From Rhizobium sp. BK399 (GTDB taxonomy: Bacteria; Pseudomonadota; Alphaproteobacteria; Rhizobiales; Rhizobiaceae), in NCBI RefSeq assembly GCF_014194695.1, contig NZ_JACIAH010000009.1, positions 124,001-188,000 on the forward strand: a DNA stretch of 64,000 nt, given 5' to 3'. How positions within the stretch are numbered: the first letter of the stretch is position 1; each line of letters begins with the position of its first letter. Positions 50,847 to 60,076 of the stretch are shown one piece after another. The notes below the pieces were generated by a model. It was given only the letters and a program-made list of their open reading frames with translations. It had not been told where the DNA came from and searched no databases. The translations under genes were made by a program, and so were the position numbers.

Positions 50847-52313
50847 CGGCCAATAGGGTTTGCGTGGATCGACAAACGATGTACCAGGTAACAACTCCGT
50901 TTTTCCCTGGATATCGACCGGAAATTCTCTCAGTTTTCGCCGTCCGATATTCAGCTCATCGATTGTTGTCAGCATTGATCTGCAAGATCGTTCCAACTCG
51001 GTGACGTCTGCAGGACTTGCGTCCAGATGCTCTGCCATCAGGCGATGCCGCAGGAATGAGATCGCGTCTTGATGCTTCTTTGAATTTGCCTCGAGGGCAA
51101 GATCGCACTCGGTGTCCAGGCCCTCTGATCGGTTGTTGAGATTGGACGAGCCAATGCGCATGAAGCGGTCATCCACAATGATCAGCTTCGAATGAACAGT
51201 GAGTTCTTGATCTTTATCTTGCTCGTCCGGAACAACGGCATACATGACTTTCAGTCGACCATGACGATCGACGCGCTTCAGTCGGCGGATCAACCTGTCA
51301 CGGTTGTTCCCCATTGCGAGCTTTTCGATGAAGCCGTGCGAGCTTTTCGTAACGACAACCGCGATCTCCGGGCCATCTGGATCCTTCAATCGCTTCGCAA
51401 GGGCCCGAGCGACACTGGATGATGCGAGGTACTGCGTTTCGACATAGATAAGACGCTGTGCGGAAGCGATGGCATCCCGCGTCAGCCGTCTTGCCTCATA
51501 GCGCCCCCTCTTCCCGATGAGACCAGGTTCGGTCAAAGCAATGGCGGCAGGAATGTTCTCCATCTCGGCAACAACGGCTGGCCAGATATCCGATGGCCGC
51601 GTTAAGGGCTCGATCTTTTCGCCCGTTGCTTTCTTCCAGCGCCGGCGCGCGACATCGCCGACCAACTCTGCCGCCTTGCCTGAGATGACTGACTGGATGT
51701 CGTGAACCGGCTCGTAAGGCGTGCCGTCGGGAGAACGACGCAGCGGATTTGACACGCGATGATCAGGCTCGTCCCATCGTCTGGCGGTAAGGTCGATCCC
51801 GCCGAGGAAGGCCAGGTTTCCGTCAATCGATACAAGCTTTTGATGGTGGCATGCGCGAAGCGGGTGCCGGAAATCAAAACGCAAGGAAATCTGCGGATGG
51901 GAGACGGGGTTGCGATGGAAGAGCTGGAGCGACTTGCCTGAGTAGATCGGGCCCATGCCCCAGACCAAAATCCGGACCTGTAGCTGCGGATGGCTATCGA
52001 CGATGGACAGAAGCAGTTCGCCAAGTGTTTGGGTGCTCGTCTTTGGCTTCAGCCGGATGTCGGGGTTGAAGTCCCAGCCGACGATCCAGATCTCGCGGCG
52101 TGCCTGTCTCAGAGCATGATCGAGGGCGGAAAAATAGGCTGCGCCATCGACGAGGAAGGCTGCTTTATCCGCACATTCGCTGCGCCAGGCGTTCCATCCC
52201 GGGCGGATGACCGGTTGGCCAGGCAAGACCGGTTTCGCTCGTCGCAAAGCTGAGCCAACAACCTTGATTGGATTGACAGCTTTTGGCGCGCCCGTGGTAT
52301 GAAACTCCAGCAT
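50796..52313 (-). CDS. Phospholipase D/cardiolipin synthase-like protein (ClsB type)
   Basis: The 505-residue protein has two HKD motifs: HHQKLVSIDGNLAFLGGIDLTARRWD and HSKLIIVDDRFMRIGSSNLNNRSEGLDTECDLALE. There are no N-terminal membrane spans, which fits the ClsB/PLD type rather than ClsA. I chose the ATG at 52313 because AGGA lies 4 nt upstream and the EcfG promoter start fits it. It probably makes cardiolipin or other phospholipids, or cleaves them, during stress. It shares the locus with YbhN- and YbhP-like genes. Confidence 0.88.
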   Translation of the reverse strand: MLEFHTTGAPKAVNPIKVVGSALRRAKPVLPGQPVIRPGWNAWRSECADKAAFLVDGAAYFSALDHALRQARREIWIVGWDFNPDIRLKPKTSTQTLGELLLSIVDSHPQLQVRILVWGMGPIYSGKSLQLFHRNPVSHPQISLRFDFRHPLRACHHQKLVSIDGNLAFLGGIDLTARRWDEPDHRVSNPLRRSPDGTPYEPVHDIQSVISGKAAELVGDVARRRWKKATGEKIEPLTRPSDIWPAVVAEMENIPAAIALTEPGLIGKRGRYEARRLTRDAIASAQRLIYVETQYLASSSVARALAKRLKDPDGPEIAVVVTKSSHGFIEKLAMGNNRDRLIRRLKRVDRHGRLKVMYAVVPDEQDKDQELTVHSKLIIVDDRFMRIGSSNLNNRSEGLDTECDLALEANSKKHQDAISFLRHRLMAEHLDASPADVTELERSCRSMLTTIDELNIGRRKLREFPVDIQGKTELLPGTSFVDPRKPYWPLQRLRLRLGRILSGLG

Positions 52314-52349
52314 TTGGTCCTGTTTTCTGTTGCCATGGAAGTCTCGCGT

Positions 52350-52375
52350 AACGCGCAAGCCTGCGTGTGGGTTCC
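52350..52375 (-). promoter_or_regulatory. EcfG-type promoter of the phospholipase D gene
   Basis: On the minus strand GGAAC (52375-52371), a 17-nt spacer and CGTT (52353-52350) match the consensus exactly, about 30 nt before the expected ATG. Confidence 0.7.
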
Positions 52376-52424
52376 AGCCTCCTATCGAGCTGCACGCCAC
52401 AGAGGTGTGCAACATTTTGCCGCT

Positions 52425-52449
52425 GGAACATTCCGGCCGTCACATCGTT
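52425..52449 (+). promoter_or_regulatory. EcfG-type promoter of the DUF2231/dehydrogenase operon
   Basis: GGAAC (52425-52429), a 16-nt spacer and CGTT (52446-52449) match exactly, about 23 nt of leader before the DUF2231 ATG. It is divergent to the phospholipase promoter. Confidence 0.7.
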
Positions 52450-52478
52450 TGGGCCGAAACTTCAGCCGGATCAATGCC

Positions 52479-52931
52479 ATGTCATCTCACGCCCTGCTTC
52501 CCCTTCGACTAGTGGCCCCCAGGACCGCCTTCCGCTCTATTCCCCTCCATTTCTCGGCAACCTGTTTTATCGGTGCCCTGCTGACCGACATCGCCTATTG
52601 GAAGACCGCTGAAATGACCTGGGCCGATTTTTCGGCCTGGCTTCTGATGGCAGGCTTGGTGTTGGGCGTCGTCGGAGCGGTAGGGGTTGTTGCGGACTGG
52701 AGCCGTGGGGTTCTGACGACGGCTCCATTGCGCCTTGTCATGTACTTCGGATGTCTTCTGGCAGCGTTTCTCCTCGGTTTTCTAAACACACTCATTCACA
52801 GCAGGGATGCCTGGACGTCTGTCGTGCCGACGGGCCTGGCAACCTCGATCGCAACCTTCGTGGCAATCGTCATTGCCGCGTTGCTTGGCGCGGGCATTCA
52901 GCGCCATCCGGCAGAGGAGGTAATGGGATGA
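52479..52931 (+). CDS. DUF2231 membrane protein
   Basis: The 150-residue product has four hydrophobic segments with SIPLHFSATCFIGALLTDIAYWKTAEMTWADFSAWLLMAGLVLGVVGAVGVVADW. This is the DUF2231 pattern of a conserved His and Asp in the first spans, possibly binding haem or a cation. Its stop overlaps the start of the sorbosone-dehydrogenase-like gene. In many rhizobia DUF2231 proteins pair with such dehydrogenases, which suggests a membrane electron acceptor; that is inference. Confidence 0.82.
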   Translation: MSSHALLPLRLVAPRTAFRSIPLHFSATCFIGALLTDIAYWKTAEMTWADFSAWLLMAGLVLGVVGAVGVVADWSRGVLTTAPLRLVMYFGCLLAAFLLGFLNTLIHSRDAWTSVVPTGLATSIATFVAIVIAALLGAGIQRHPAEEVMG

Positions 52932-54256
52932 ACAACCTTTCGCCCAATCTGAAGGTCCGAGCCTGTTCGATACTGCTGGCTTCGACGATTTTGGCTGCAT
53001 GCAGTGACAACGATCCGGATCCATCCGGCGGCATAGGCCCGACGCCCGATCTTCCCGAGCAGTCGCAGTATCTCTTTCCTCCGATGCATCTTGCCAAGGT
53101 CGTCGGCTGGAAAAGCAACGAAACGCCGTCGGTCGCGTCTGGGCTGAAGATCCAGGCTCTCGCGCAAGGACTACAGCATCCAAGATCACTCTACACGCTG
53201 CCGAATGGCGACATCCTCGTGGTCGAGTCAGAGGCTCCTGCCGAGGCACCAGCCAAGCGGCCCAAGGATATCATCATGGGCTTCGTTGAAGCCTTCGCCA
53301 CCAATAGCGGGGGTGGCAAGCCCGCCAATCGAATCACGCTTCTGCGTGACACGGACGGTGACGGCAAGGCCGATATCAAGCAGACGTTCCTCGAACATTT
53401 GAATTCACCGTTCGGTGTCGCGCTCGTCGGGAAAGAGCTGTACGTTGCGAACACGGACGCGATCATGCGATATCCCTACAAGGACGGTGATACGAAGATC
53501 TCCGATCCGGGCACCCGCCTTACCGAACTGCCGGGTGGGCCGATTGATCATCACTGGACGAAGAGCCTTGTGGCGAGCGAGGACGGTTTGCGCCTCTATG
53601 TTGGCGTCGGTTCTAACAGCAACATTACCGAAAACGGCATCGAGGCCGAAAAGGGGCGGGCCGCCATCTGGGAGGTTGATCGCGCATCGGGACGGGCACG
53701 GGTATTCGCCGATGGGCTTCGCAATCCAAACGGCCTCACATTCGAACCGACGACAAAGGCACTCTGGACGGTGGTCAATGAACGTGACGAACTCGGCCCC
53801 AACCTCGTTCCCGACTATATGACCTCGGTGAAGGAAGGCGGCTTCTATGGGTGGCCATACAGTTATTACGGAAAGAACGTTGATCCACGCGTAATGCCGC
53901 AAAGGCCCGACCTTGTCGAAAAGGCGATCGCACCGGATTATGCCCTCGGCTCTCACGTTGCCCCGCTCGGTCTGGTGTTCAACCAGGGACAGAGCCTTAC
54001 AGCCGCCTATTCTGGTGGCGCCTTTATCGGCGAGCATGGCAGTTGGAACAGGCATTCCTTCAACGGATATAAGGTCGTCTTCGTGCCGTTCGAAGCAGGT
54101 AAGCCGAACGGAAAACCGGTCGACATCGTCACCGGCTTCCTGAGCGACAGGAATGAAGCCAGAGGCAGACCGGTCGGTCTGGCACTGGACAAGGGCGGTG
54201 CACTGCTGATCGCTGATGATGCGGGCAATACTGTCTGGCGCGTCACGTCTGGCTGA
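52928..54256 (+). CDS. PQQ-type sugar (sorbosone-like) dehydrogenase lipoprotein
   Basis: The 442-residue protein has a lipoprotein signal with LAAC at residues about 19-22. A six-bladed beta-propeller of the GDH/sorbosone dehydrogenase type follows: LPNGDILVVES, LRDTDGDGKADIKQTFLEHLNSPFGVAL, GLRNPNGLTFEP, GGFYGWPYSYYG, GEHGSWNRHSFNGYKVVFVPF, LIADDAGNTVWRV. The ATG has GGAGG upstream and overlaps the DUF2231 stop (ATGA). It would oxidise a sugar on the periplasmic side. Cofactor and substrate are inferred from the family. Confidence 0.88.
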   Translation: MNNLSPNLKVRACSILLASTILAACSDNDPDPSGGIGPTPDLPEQSQYLFPPMHLAKVVGWKSNETPSVASGLKIQALAQGLQHPRSLYTLPNGDILVVESEAPAEAPAKRPKDIIMGFVEAFATNSGGGKPANRITLLRDTDGDGKADIKQTFLEHLNSPFGVALVGKELYVANTDAIMRYPYKDGDTKISDPGTRLTELPGGPIDHHWTKSLVASEDGLRLYVGVGSNSNITENGIEAEKGRAAIWEVDRASGRARVFADGLRNPNGLTFEPTTKALWTVVNERDELGPNLVPDYMTSVKEGGFYGWPYSYYGKNVDPRVMPQRPDLVEKAIAPDYALGSHVAPLGLVFNQGQSLTAAYSGGAFIGEHGSWNRHSFNGYKVVFVPFEAGKPNGKPVDIVTGFLSDRNEARGRPVGLALDKGGALLIADDAGNTVWRVTSG

Positions 54257-54305
54257 TAGTTTGAGTTTTGCTTCGAAAACCCGCTGTCGTTTCGTCACGT
54301 AGAGG

Positions 54306-55028
54306 TTACAGATCGAGGATGGCGTACGGCTTCCCGTTCGGTTTTTCAACGTGGGCGGCGACATTATAGACCGGAGCCCCCCGCGGGGTTTTGCCCTCAT
54401 AGGTACCGTGGTGTGCATGACCGTGAACGACTGCGGCTACATTGAAACGATCGATGGTTTCCGCAAGTCTCGAGGATCCGAGAAACGGATAGATTTCCGG
54501 GGGCTCACCTTCGACGGTCTCCGCAATCGGAGCATAATGAAGCACCACCATTGCCCGGTCCGAACTGATCCTGCGCATTGCGTTTTCCAGCCGCATGGAT
54601 TCGTCGATGCTTTCGGCGACCATGGCCTTGATGGCGCGTTCTCCAAAAGACCCAAGCATATGGCGGCCAAAGCCACCGGCAAAACCCTTGACACCGACGA
54701 ACGCCGCACCGTCTATCTCGGTCGGGTTTCCATCAAGGAGTACCACTCCCGCATCGGTCAGTACCGTGGATACTTCCTCAACCATCCCGCTTTCATAATC
54801 ATGGTTGCCGAGAACCGCGACAACCGGGATCGTGCAGCTTCTGAGATCCGCCGCCAGCAACTCGGCCTCCTTTGGTTTGCCGAGATCTGTCAAATCGCCG
54901 GCTATGACCAAAACGTCCGCGACGCCTGATATTTCTGTGAACATGTCCTTGTAGGAGGTTTTTCCATCCTCCTTCACATGCAGGTCGGCGACTGCCGCCA
55001 CCTTGAGCTTGCCGGCACTACTGGTCAT
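54306..55028 (-). CDS. Calcineurin-like metallophosphoesterase
   Basis: The 240-residue protein has the metallophosphoesterase motifs VAAVADLHV (D-x-H), VIAGDLTD (G-D-x-x-D), VAVLGNHD (G-N-H-D), VVLHYAP and VVHGHAHHG (G-H-x-H). GGGAG precedes two consecutive ATGs (55031, 55028); I use the second. The gene overlaps the end of the nucleotidyltransferase by about 11 bp, so they are made together. Substrate unknown: cyclic nucleotide, nucleotide polyphosphate or RNA ends are possible. Confidence 0.87.
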   Translation of the reverse strand: MTSSAGKLKVAAVADLHVKEDGKTSYKDMFTEISGVADVLVIAGDLTDLGKPKEAELLAADLRSCTIPVVAVLGNHDYESGMVEEVSTVLTDAGVVLLDGNPTEIDGAAFVGVKGFAGGFGRHMLGSFGERAIKAMVAESIDESMRLENAMRRISSDRAMVVLHYAPIAETVEGEPPEIYPFLGSSRLAETIDRFNVAAVVHGHAHHGTYEGKTPRGAPVYNVAAHVEKPNGKPYAILDL

Positions 55029-55845
55029 CATCGATCTCCCAATTGCCTCGCATCTCGCCTTCGCCACCGACATCCGCAAAGCCCCACTCCTTCACGTCGA
55101 TTTCGTAGTCGACACGGGAGTACATCCGCCCGCGGCAGATGCGCATTTGCGGCAGGGGCATGTCGCATTGGGTCTTCAGGCGATCAATCAGTTCATCCAG
55201 GAGCCACTGGGGAACCCTGTCTCGCTCGGTAGGATAAATCCATCGAAAGTTCAGGAGATGGATCAGAAGCACTTCCCACTGCACCTCGAGGTATCCGAGC
55301 AGTCTTGCCCAATCGATTTCGTCGCTGGCCCGCAAGATGACGTGGGCGATGTCAGCGCCATCATAGCGGTGTCTCAGTTGAATGAAGCATTTCGACCAGA
55401 TCAGTTCAGTCGGACTGACGATGCGGACGGGAAACCCGCATAATTCAATCATCCGGGCGTCACCGAACCACGCGTCGCCGACCGGCATCGTGCCATTGGA
55501 TGAGGCGAAGATGACATCAAAAAAGTGCTTTCCTTTCAGCACTTTCCCGATCCAGCGCTCGTCCTCGACCGCGATCTCGTAATCACGCTCCCTGAAGTAG
55601 CCAAGGATGCGCCCGCAGTCTCCGGCCTTGCAGAATATGTCCAGATCCTTGGTGAGACGGGAGATGCCCGTATAGGCACTGACGGCGTAAGTCCCTGCGA
55701 CCAGAAACGGTATTTCGGAGGAAGCAAGTTCCTCGATCGCCTTGGCGACGAATGGCTCGGCGTCAGGATCGATCAGCTGCGGGATGGCCCGTGCCTTCAT
55801 CATCGGACTGTCTGAAGTCTCGGATGTCATCGGGGGTACGCTCAT
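55018..55845 (-). CDS. Nucleotidyltransferase-fold protein
   Basis: The 275-residue product has a minimal nucleotidyltransferase core: IPFLVAGTYAVSAYTGISRLTKDLDIFCK with the paired Asp (D-x-D) and a later acidic strand (HFFDVIFA). Related proteins are annotated as putative nucleotidyltransferases (AbiEii/MNT-like fold) of unknown target. AGAGGAA precedes the ATG. It is the first gene of a two-gene unit with the metallophosphoesterase, behind an EcfG-type promoter. A writer/eraser pair on tRNA or protein is one possibility. Confidence 0.78.
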   Translation of the reverse strand: MSVPPMTSETSDSPMMKARAIPQLIDPDAEPFVAKAIEELASSEIPFLVAGTYAVSAYTGISRLTKDLDIFCKAGDCGRILGYFRERDYEIAVEDERWIGKVLKGKHFFDVIFASSNGTMPVGDAWFGDARMIELCGFPVRIVSPTELIWSKCFIQLRHRYDGADIAHVILRASDEIDWARLLGYLEVQWEVLLIHLLNFRWIYPTERDRVPQWLLDELIDRLKTQCDMPLPQMRICRGRMYSRVDYEIDVKEWGFADVGGEGEMRGNWEIDDDQ

Positions 55846-55875
55846 CCAAATTCCTCTGAAGCGGTCGCTTCCATC

Positions 55876-55900
55876 AACCCGCGAAAGCGACTGATGTTCC
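55876..55900 (-). promoter_or_regulatory. EcfG-type promoter of the nucleotidyltransferase/phosphoesterase operon
   Basis: On the minus strand GGAAC (55900-55896), a 16-nt spacer, then GGTT (55879-55876). One mismatch from CGTT; the leader is about 24 nt. Confidence 0.6.
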
Positions 55901-55992
55901 GGAATGGATTCTTAACCGGCCGGGCGGGCGCTTGCGGTTTTCGACAACAGGGGTACGGCGCGAAACACAAGCACGGAGCTTCCGTCTACCGC

Positions 55993-58074
55993 TCAAGCTC
56001 GCCTCAAGATGACGAGGCTTCTGGGTTCCAGGTCATAGTGATCGGTGTCGTTGAGATCGACCCTCTCGACGTCAGGGTCGGCGGTCGTAAGCTCCAAAAT
56101 CCATTGGCCGTCTTCCAGTGATGGAAGATTGAACGGCACCTGACCGTCGTGAGGGTTGAACAGCACCAGCGCCTCCTTCCAGGCATTTTCATTGCCATCG
56201 AGATGCTTGGTGGTCAGGCGCAGCCCAAGTGTCGTGCTTCCCTCATCGTCCCAATGGTCCTCGGTCTGTTCACCGCCGACAGGGTTGAGCCAGCTGATCG
56301 TAAGGTCGTTGCGCCAGCTTTCACGCCGCAGTAGTGGTTGTTCCTGGCGGAGCGCAATCAGCCGAGCTGTAAAGACGCGCAGAGCCTGTGCGCTGTCCGG
56401 CAGCCCTTGCCAATGCAGCCAGCTTATATCGCTGTCCTGGCAGTAGCCATTGTTGTTGCCCATCTGGCTGCGGCCGAATTCGTCGCCAGCCAAAAGCATG
56501 GGAACGCCGTGGGACAGGAGGAGGGTGGCGAGGAAATTTCTCTTCTGGCGATCGCGGACAGAATTGATCCCATCATCGTCGGTGGGGCCTTCGGCGCCGT
56601 AATTGAAGCTTCGGTTGTGGTCGTGGCCATCACGATTGGCTTCACCATTCGCTTCATTATGTTTTTCGTTATAGGAGACCAGATCGTTCAGCGTGAACCC
56701 GTCATGTGCCGTCACGAAGTTAACACTTGCCCAAGGTCTGCGCCCGCGGAAGTCGTAAATGTCACCTGATCCGAGCACGCGTGCGGCAAAGTCGCGCGCG
56801 GTTCCGTCTTCATCCTTCCAGTAGTCGCGCATTGTATCGCGGTATTTGTCATTCCACTCGGACCAGCCGGGGGGAAAACCACCGACCTGATAACCGCCCG
56901 GTCCAATGTCCCAAGGCTCGCCAATCAGCTTGAGACGGGAAAGGACCGGATCCTGCCCAACCGCATCGAAGAAGCCTCCTCGCTGGTCGAAACCCTCTGG
57001 TTCCCGCCCGAGGATGGTGCCGAGGTCGAAGCGGAATCCGTCGACATTCATGACCTGCGCCCAGTAGCGCAAGGAGTCCGTGATCATTTGCAGGACACGG
57101 GGATGCGAGGTGTTGACGGTATTGCCGGTGCCGGTGTCATTGATGTAGTAGCGTGCTTCGTCGGGCATCGTCCGGTAGTAGGAGAAGTTGTCGATACCCT
57201 TGAACGAAAGGGTTGGTCCGAGCTCGTTTCCCTCCGCAGTATGGTTGTAGACGACATCAAGGATGACTTCTATCCCCGCATCATGGAAAGCGCGGACCAT
57301 ATTTCGGAATCCTAAAAGGCCATGGGGCCCGTAGTAGCGCGAAGCCGGAGCGAAGAAGCCGATCGTGTTATACCCCCAGTAATTCCTCAGCCCCTTGTCG
57401 AGTAGGTGGGCATCATCGGGAAAATAATGGACGGGGAGAAGCTCAATGGAGGTGATTCCCAAGCTTTTCACGTACTCGACGACGTCCCGGTTCGCCAAGC
57501 CCTCAAACGTGCCCCGCAGCTTTTCGGGGACGGCAGGATGCAATTGCGTCATCCCCTTCACGTGTGCCTCGTAAAAGATCGTACGTGACCAGGGTATGCC
57601 GGGTTTGAGATCGTCGATTGAAGTGAAGTCGTTCGGGTCGATCACACGGCATTTGGGCATGTCGGGCGCGCTATCGGCTCCATTGAAGGAAAGGTCCTTT
57701 TCCTCGCTTTCGAGATCGTAGCCGAAGCAAGATTGACCCCAATGGATGTCTCCGACGAGCTCCCGCGCGTATGGATCAATGAGAAGCTTGTTGGGATTGA
57801 AGCGATGGCCGTTCTCCGGATCGTAAGGCCCGTATACCCTGTAGCCATAAAGCGCTCCCGGTTTCAGGCCAGGGATGCGACCGTGCCAGATCTCGTTGGT
57901 GTATTCCGGAAGCTCGATACGGTGTTCGTTGCCGCCCTCTGCATCAAAAAGACAAAGCTCGACCCGTTCGGCATGCGCCGAGAAGAGAGCAAAGTTGACA
58001 CCATCAGCGTCAGGTGTCGCGCCGAGAGCCAAATGGTCACCTGCCTCGACGTCGAACCCAGATTTTTGCGGCAT
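55993..58074 (-). CDS. glgX: Glycogen debranching enzyme GlgX/TreX
   Basis: The 693-residue GH13 protein has an N-terminal CBM48 (LGATPDADGVNFALFSAHAERVELCLFD). The catalytic motifs are DVVYNHTAEGNELGPTLSF, VDGFRFDLGTILGRE (nucleophile), LIGEPWDIGPGGYQVGGFPPGW (acid/base) and FVTAHDGFTLNDLVSYNEKHNEANGE. It removes alpha-1,6 branches from glycogen and releases maltodextrins, the substrate of TreY/TreZ, which are encoded 27 kb away on the same replicon. GGGGA precedes the ATG, and an EcfG-type promoter lies 30-56 bp upstream. Confidence 0.95.
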   Translation of the reverse strand: MPQKSGFDVEAGDHLALGATPDADGVNFALFSAHAERVELCLFDAEGGNEHRIELPEYTNEIWHGRIPGLKPGALYGYRVYGPYDPENGHRFNPNKLLIDPYARELVGDIHWGQSCFGYDLESEEKDLSFNGADSAPDMPKCRVIDPNDFTSIDDLKPGIPWSRTIFYEAHVKGMTQLHPAVPEKLRGTFEGLANRDVVEYVKSLGITSIELLPVHYFPDDAHLLDKGLRNYWGYNTIGFFAPASRYYGPHGLLGFRNMVRAFHDAGIEVILDVVYNHTAEGNELGPTLSFKGIDNFSYYRTMPDEARYYINDTGTGNTVNTSHPRVLQMITDSLRYWAQVMNVDGFRFDLGTILGREPEGFDQRGGFFDAVGQDPVLSRLKLIGEPWDIGPGGYQVGGFPPGWSEWNDKYRDTMRDYWKDEDGTARDFAARVLGSGDIYDFRGRRPWASVNFVTAHDGFTLNDLVSYNEKHNEANGEANRDGHDHNRSFNYGAEGPTDDDGINSVRDRQKRNFLATLLLSHGVPMLLAGDEFGRSQMGNNNGYCQDSDISWLHWQGLPDSAQALRVFTARLIALRQEQPLLRRESWRNDLTISWLNPVGGEQTEDHWDDEGSTTLGLRLTTKHLDGNENAWKEALVLFNPHDGQVPFNLPSLEDGQWILELTTADPDVERVDLNDTDHYDLEPRSLVILRRA

Positions 58075-58103
58075 AAAAGTCCCCGAATGTGGTCAGCGGG
58101 ACA

Positions 58104-58130
58104 GGAACACAATTTCCGTCCGTTTGTTCC
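58104..58130 (-). promoter_or_regulatory. EcfG-type promoter of glgX
   Basis: On the minus strand GGAAC (58130-58126) is followed after 18 nt by TT (58107-58106). The element is itself symmetric: GGAAC also occurs on the plus strand at 58104-58108 with the same spacing, although no plus-strand gene follows. Confidence 0.55.
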
Positions 58131-58207
58131 ACCGGTGCCCCGACATGAGCAATCGATCAGGTTAGGCTTGGTTCATGACCCCCCGTAATGCCCGGACGGC
58201 TTGCGCT

Positions 58208-59362
58208 CTAAGCGATCACGACTTTCCGTTGATAGGAGAGAGAGCGGACACACAAAAGCGCAGTCAGGATGACCGGAAGGCAAATGAAAAATGCGGTGCG
58301 AATGCCAGCCTGTTCGGCGACGAAGCCGAGGAGAGGCGGGGCCAGGAAAAACACGACGAACGACATCTGACCCAGGGCTGCGACGTTGACATGGGCTGCC
58401 CTGTCGACTCGTTGAGCGGCTGCCGAGACAGCAAGAGGATAGACGGCACTGCATCCGGCACCCATCAACGCAAATCCGACCAGTGCGATACTCTGGTGGG
58501 GCGACAGTGAAACCGCGCAAAGACCCGCGGCAGATGTAATGAGAAGGACGACGGCCACGGAACGTGAGCCAAAGCGATCGACAAACGGGTCTGCAAATAA
58601 CCTTGCCAGGGCCATGAAGAAGGTGAAGAGGGTAAGGCCAAGCCCCCCGACGAATGGTTCCGACTGGAATACGTCGCGCATATAGATGGCCGACCAGTCG
58701 ATGCCTGCTCCCTCGACAAGAAAGGCAGCAATTCCGATCAGGCAGAGGGGCAACAGGCCTGCCGTCGGAAGAGCGATATGCCCGGCATCGACATGTTCGA
58801 TGTTCGGTTTGGCCGGGGCATTGCGCATTCCACCAATGACGACCCCACCAGCGACAAGGACGAAGGTGAATGTCAGCGCGAGATGGAGTTGCATTGACAT
58901 TCCCGCCTGACGGAGGGCAGCCGATACGAGCGCGGTGACGAAGAAGCCAAGGCTCCAAAACCCATGGGCCCTGTTCATGACCCCGCGGCCCAGCTGGGCC
59001 TCTATGCGATCAATTTCGACGTTTAAATTTATCTCGAGTGCACCGGCCAACAGTCCCTCCAGGAAGAGGAGACCGAATACGAGCGGGGCAGCGGTCATCC
59101 ATGGCACGAGCGCAAGCAGAGCGGAGGTTCCAAGAACTGTTGCGAATGCCGTCGTGCGTGCACCAAGGCGGGCAACGAGCGGGGAGGAGAATGTCAGTGA
59201 CAGCAGAGCGCCGATTGCGGCGCCTATCAGTGTCAGGCCCAATTCCGACTTGTCGATCCGCAGGGCATCCTGAAGATCGGGCAGGCGCGACAATGTCGCT
59301 CCCATCGACACCGCAAACAGGAAAAAGCAGATATAAATCCGCTGTTGCGGCTGAATGTGCAT
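58208..59362 (-). CDS. MFS transporter (YbjJ-like)
   Basis: The 384-residue membrane protein has about twelve spans and the MFS loop motif SPLVARLGARTTAFATVLGTSALLAL between spans 2 and 3, and FADPFVDRFGSRSVAVVLLITSAAG at the matching place in the second half. NRAHGFWSLGFFVTALVSA and GAGIDWSAIYMRD recall the YbjJ/FucP-like subgroup. The substrate is unknown. It is followed by glgX on the same strand after a gap with its own promoter. Confidence 0.87.
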   Translation of the reverse strand: MHIQPQQRIYICFFLFAVSMGATLSRLPDLQDALRIDKSELGLTLIGAAIGALLSLTFSSPLVARLGARTTAFATVLGTSALLALVPWMTAAPLVFGLLFLEGLLAGALEINLNVEIDRIEAQLGRGVMNRAHGFWSLGFFVTALVSAALRQAGMSMQLHLALTFTFVLVAGGVVIGGMRNAPAKPNIEHVDAGHIALPTAGLLPLCLIGIAAFLVEGAGIDWSAIYMRDVFQSEPFVGGLGLTLFTFFMALARLFADPFVDRFGSRSVAVVLLITSAAGLCAVSLSPHQSIALVGFALMGAGCSAVYPLAVSAAAQRVDRAAHVNVAALGQMSFVVFFLAPPLLGFVAEQAGIRTAFFICLPVILTALLCVRSLSYQRKVVIA

Positions 59363-60076
59363 GGCTCGCTCCGGAGAATCCCTAGCGAATTTCTACCCGA
59401 ATGCGACCAGGGTCTGCAATCGAAGATAGATGTTCGGATCGGTTATTGGCCGATCAATCTCTCATTGCGTGCGATCGGAGCATCCTATGGCTCGTGACCG
59501 CGTCTGGCCATCCCTGAGGTGCTAGGGTGTTGCCGGTCTGGCCTCGAGCAGTGCGCGATCAGTCTGCACTGATCATCAGCGCAGGTCGGATGTCCACGGC
59601 CGAATCCTTGGTGGTCCTTTCATCGTTAAACTGTCTTTTGGCGTTCCGATTGCCTTGGTTCCTTCGGCTGCCTCTTCCGTCGCCCCGTGGTTTTATTCCG
59701 CCCGTGCCCAGTGATCACGATGTCGGCCTTTGGGGCCCGCATCCTCCCATATATGATCGGAGCGCATGCGCCGCCGCTGTTCCTTTTCGTCCAAGCAAAG
59801 CTCCTTCTCGCAGTTCAGCTGACGATGCTGGAATGAGGCAGACCGGTGACGACAATGTGCAGTTAAGGAAGAAGACGGCGTCGCCGTATCATACTCACCC
59901 TAGGTGTTCCTGAACGTCGCGTGTAAATTCGGACCCACGTTTTATGAAAAGTCGGCAATATGGGACCAAAGTCTTGCGCCGCCACTCCCATAGGTCTGAT
60001 GCCCTCCTAGTTTGGAAACAATACAATGATCTAACGCGTATTGACTTGCGTAGCTGATACCGAAATGAGGCATGCC
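59363..60076. other. 0.7 kb without a recognisable gene
   Basis: A plus-strand frame from 59527 to 59913 has no ribosome site or domain. I see no terminator or repeat. Confidence 0.45.
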
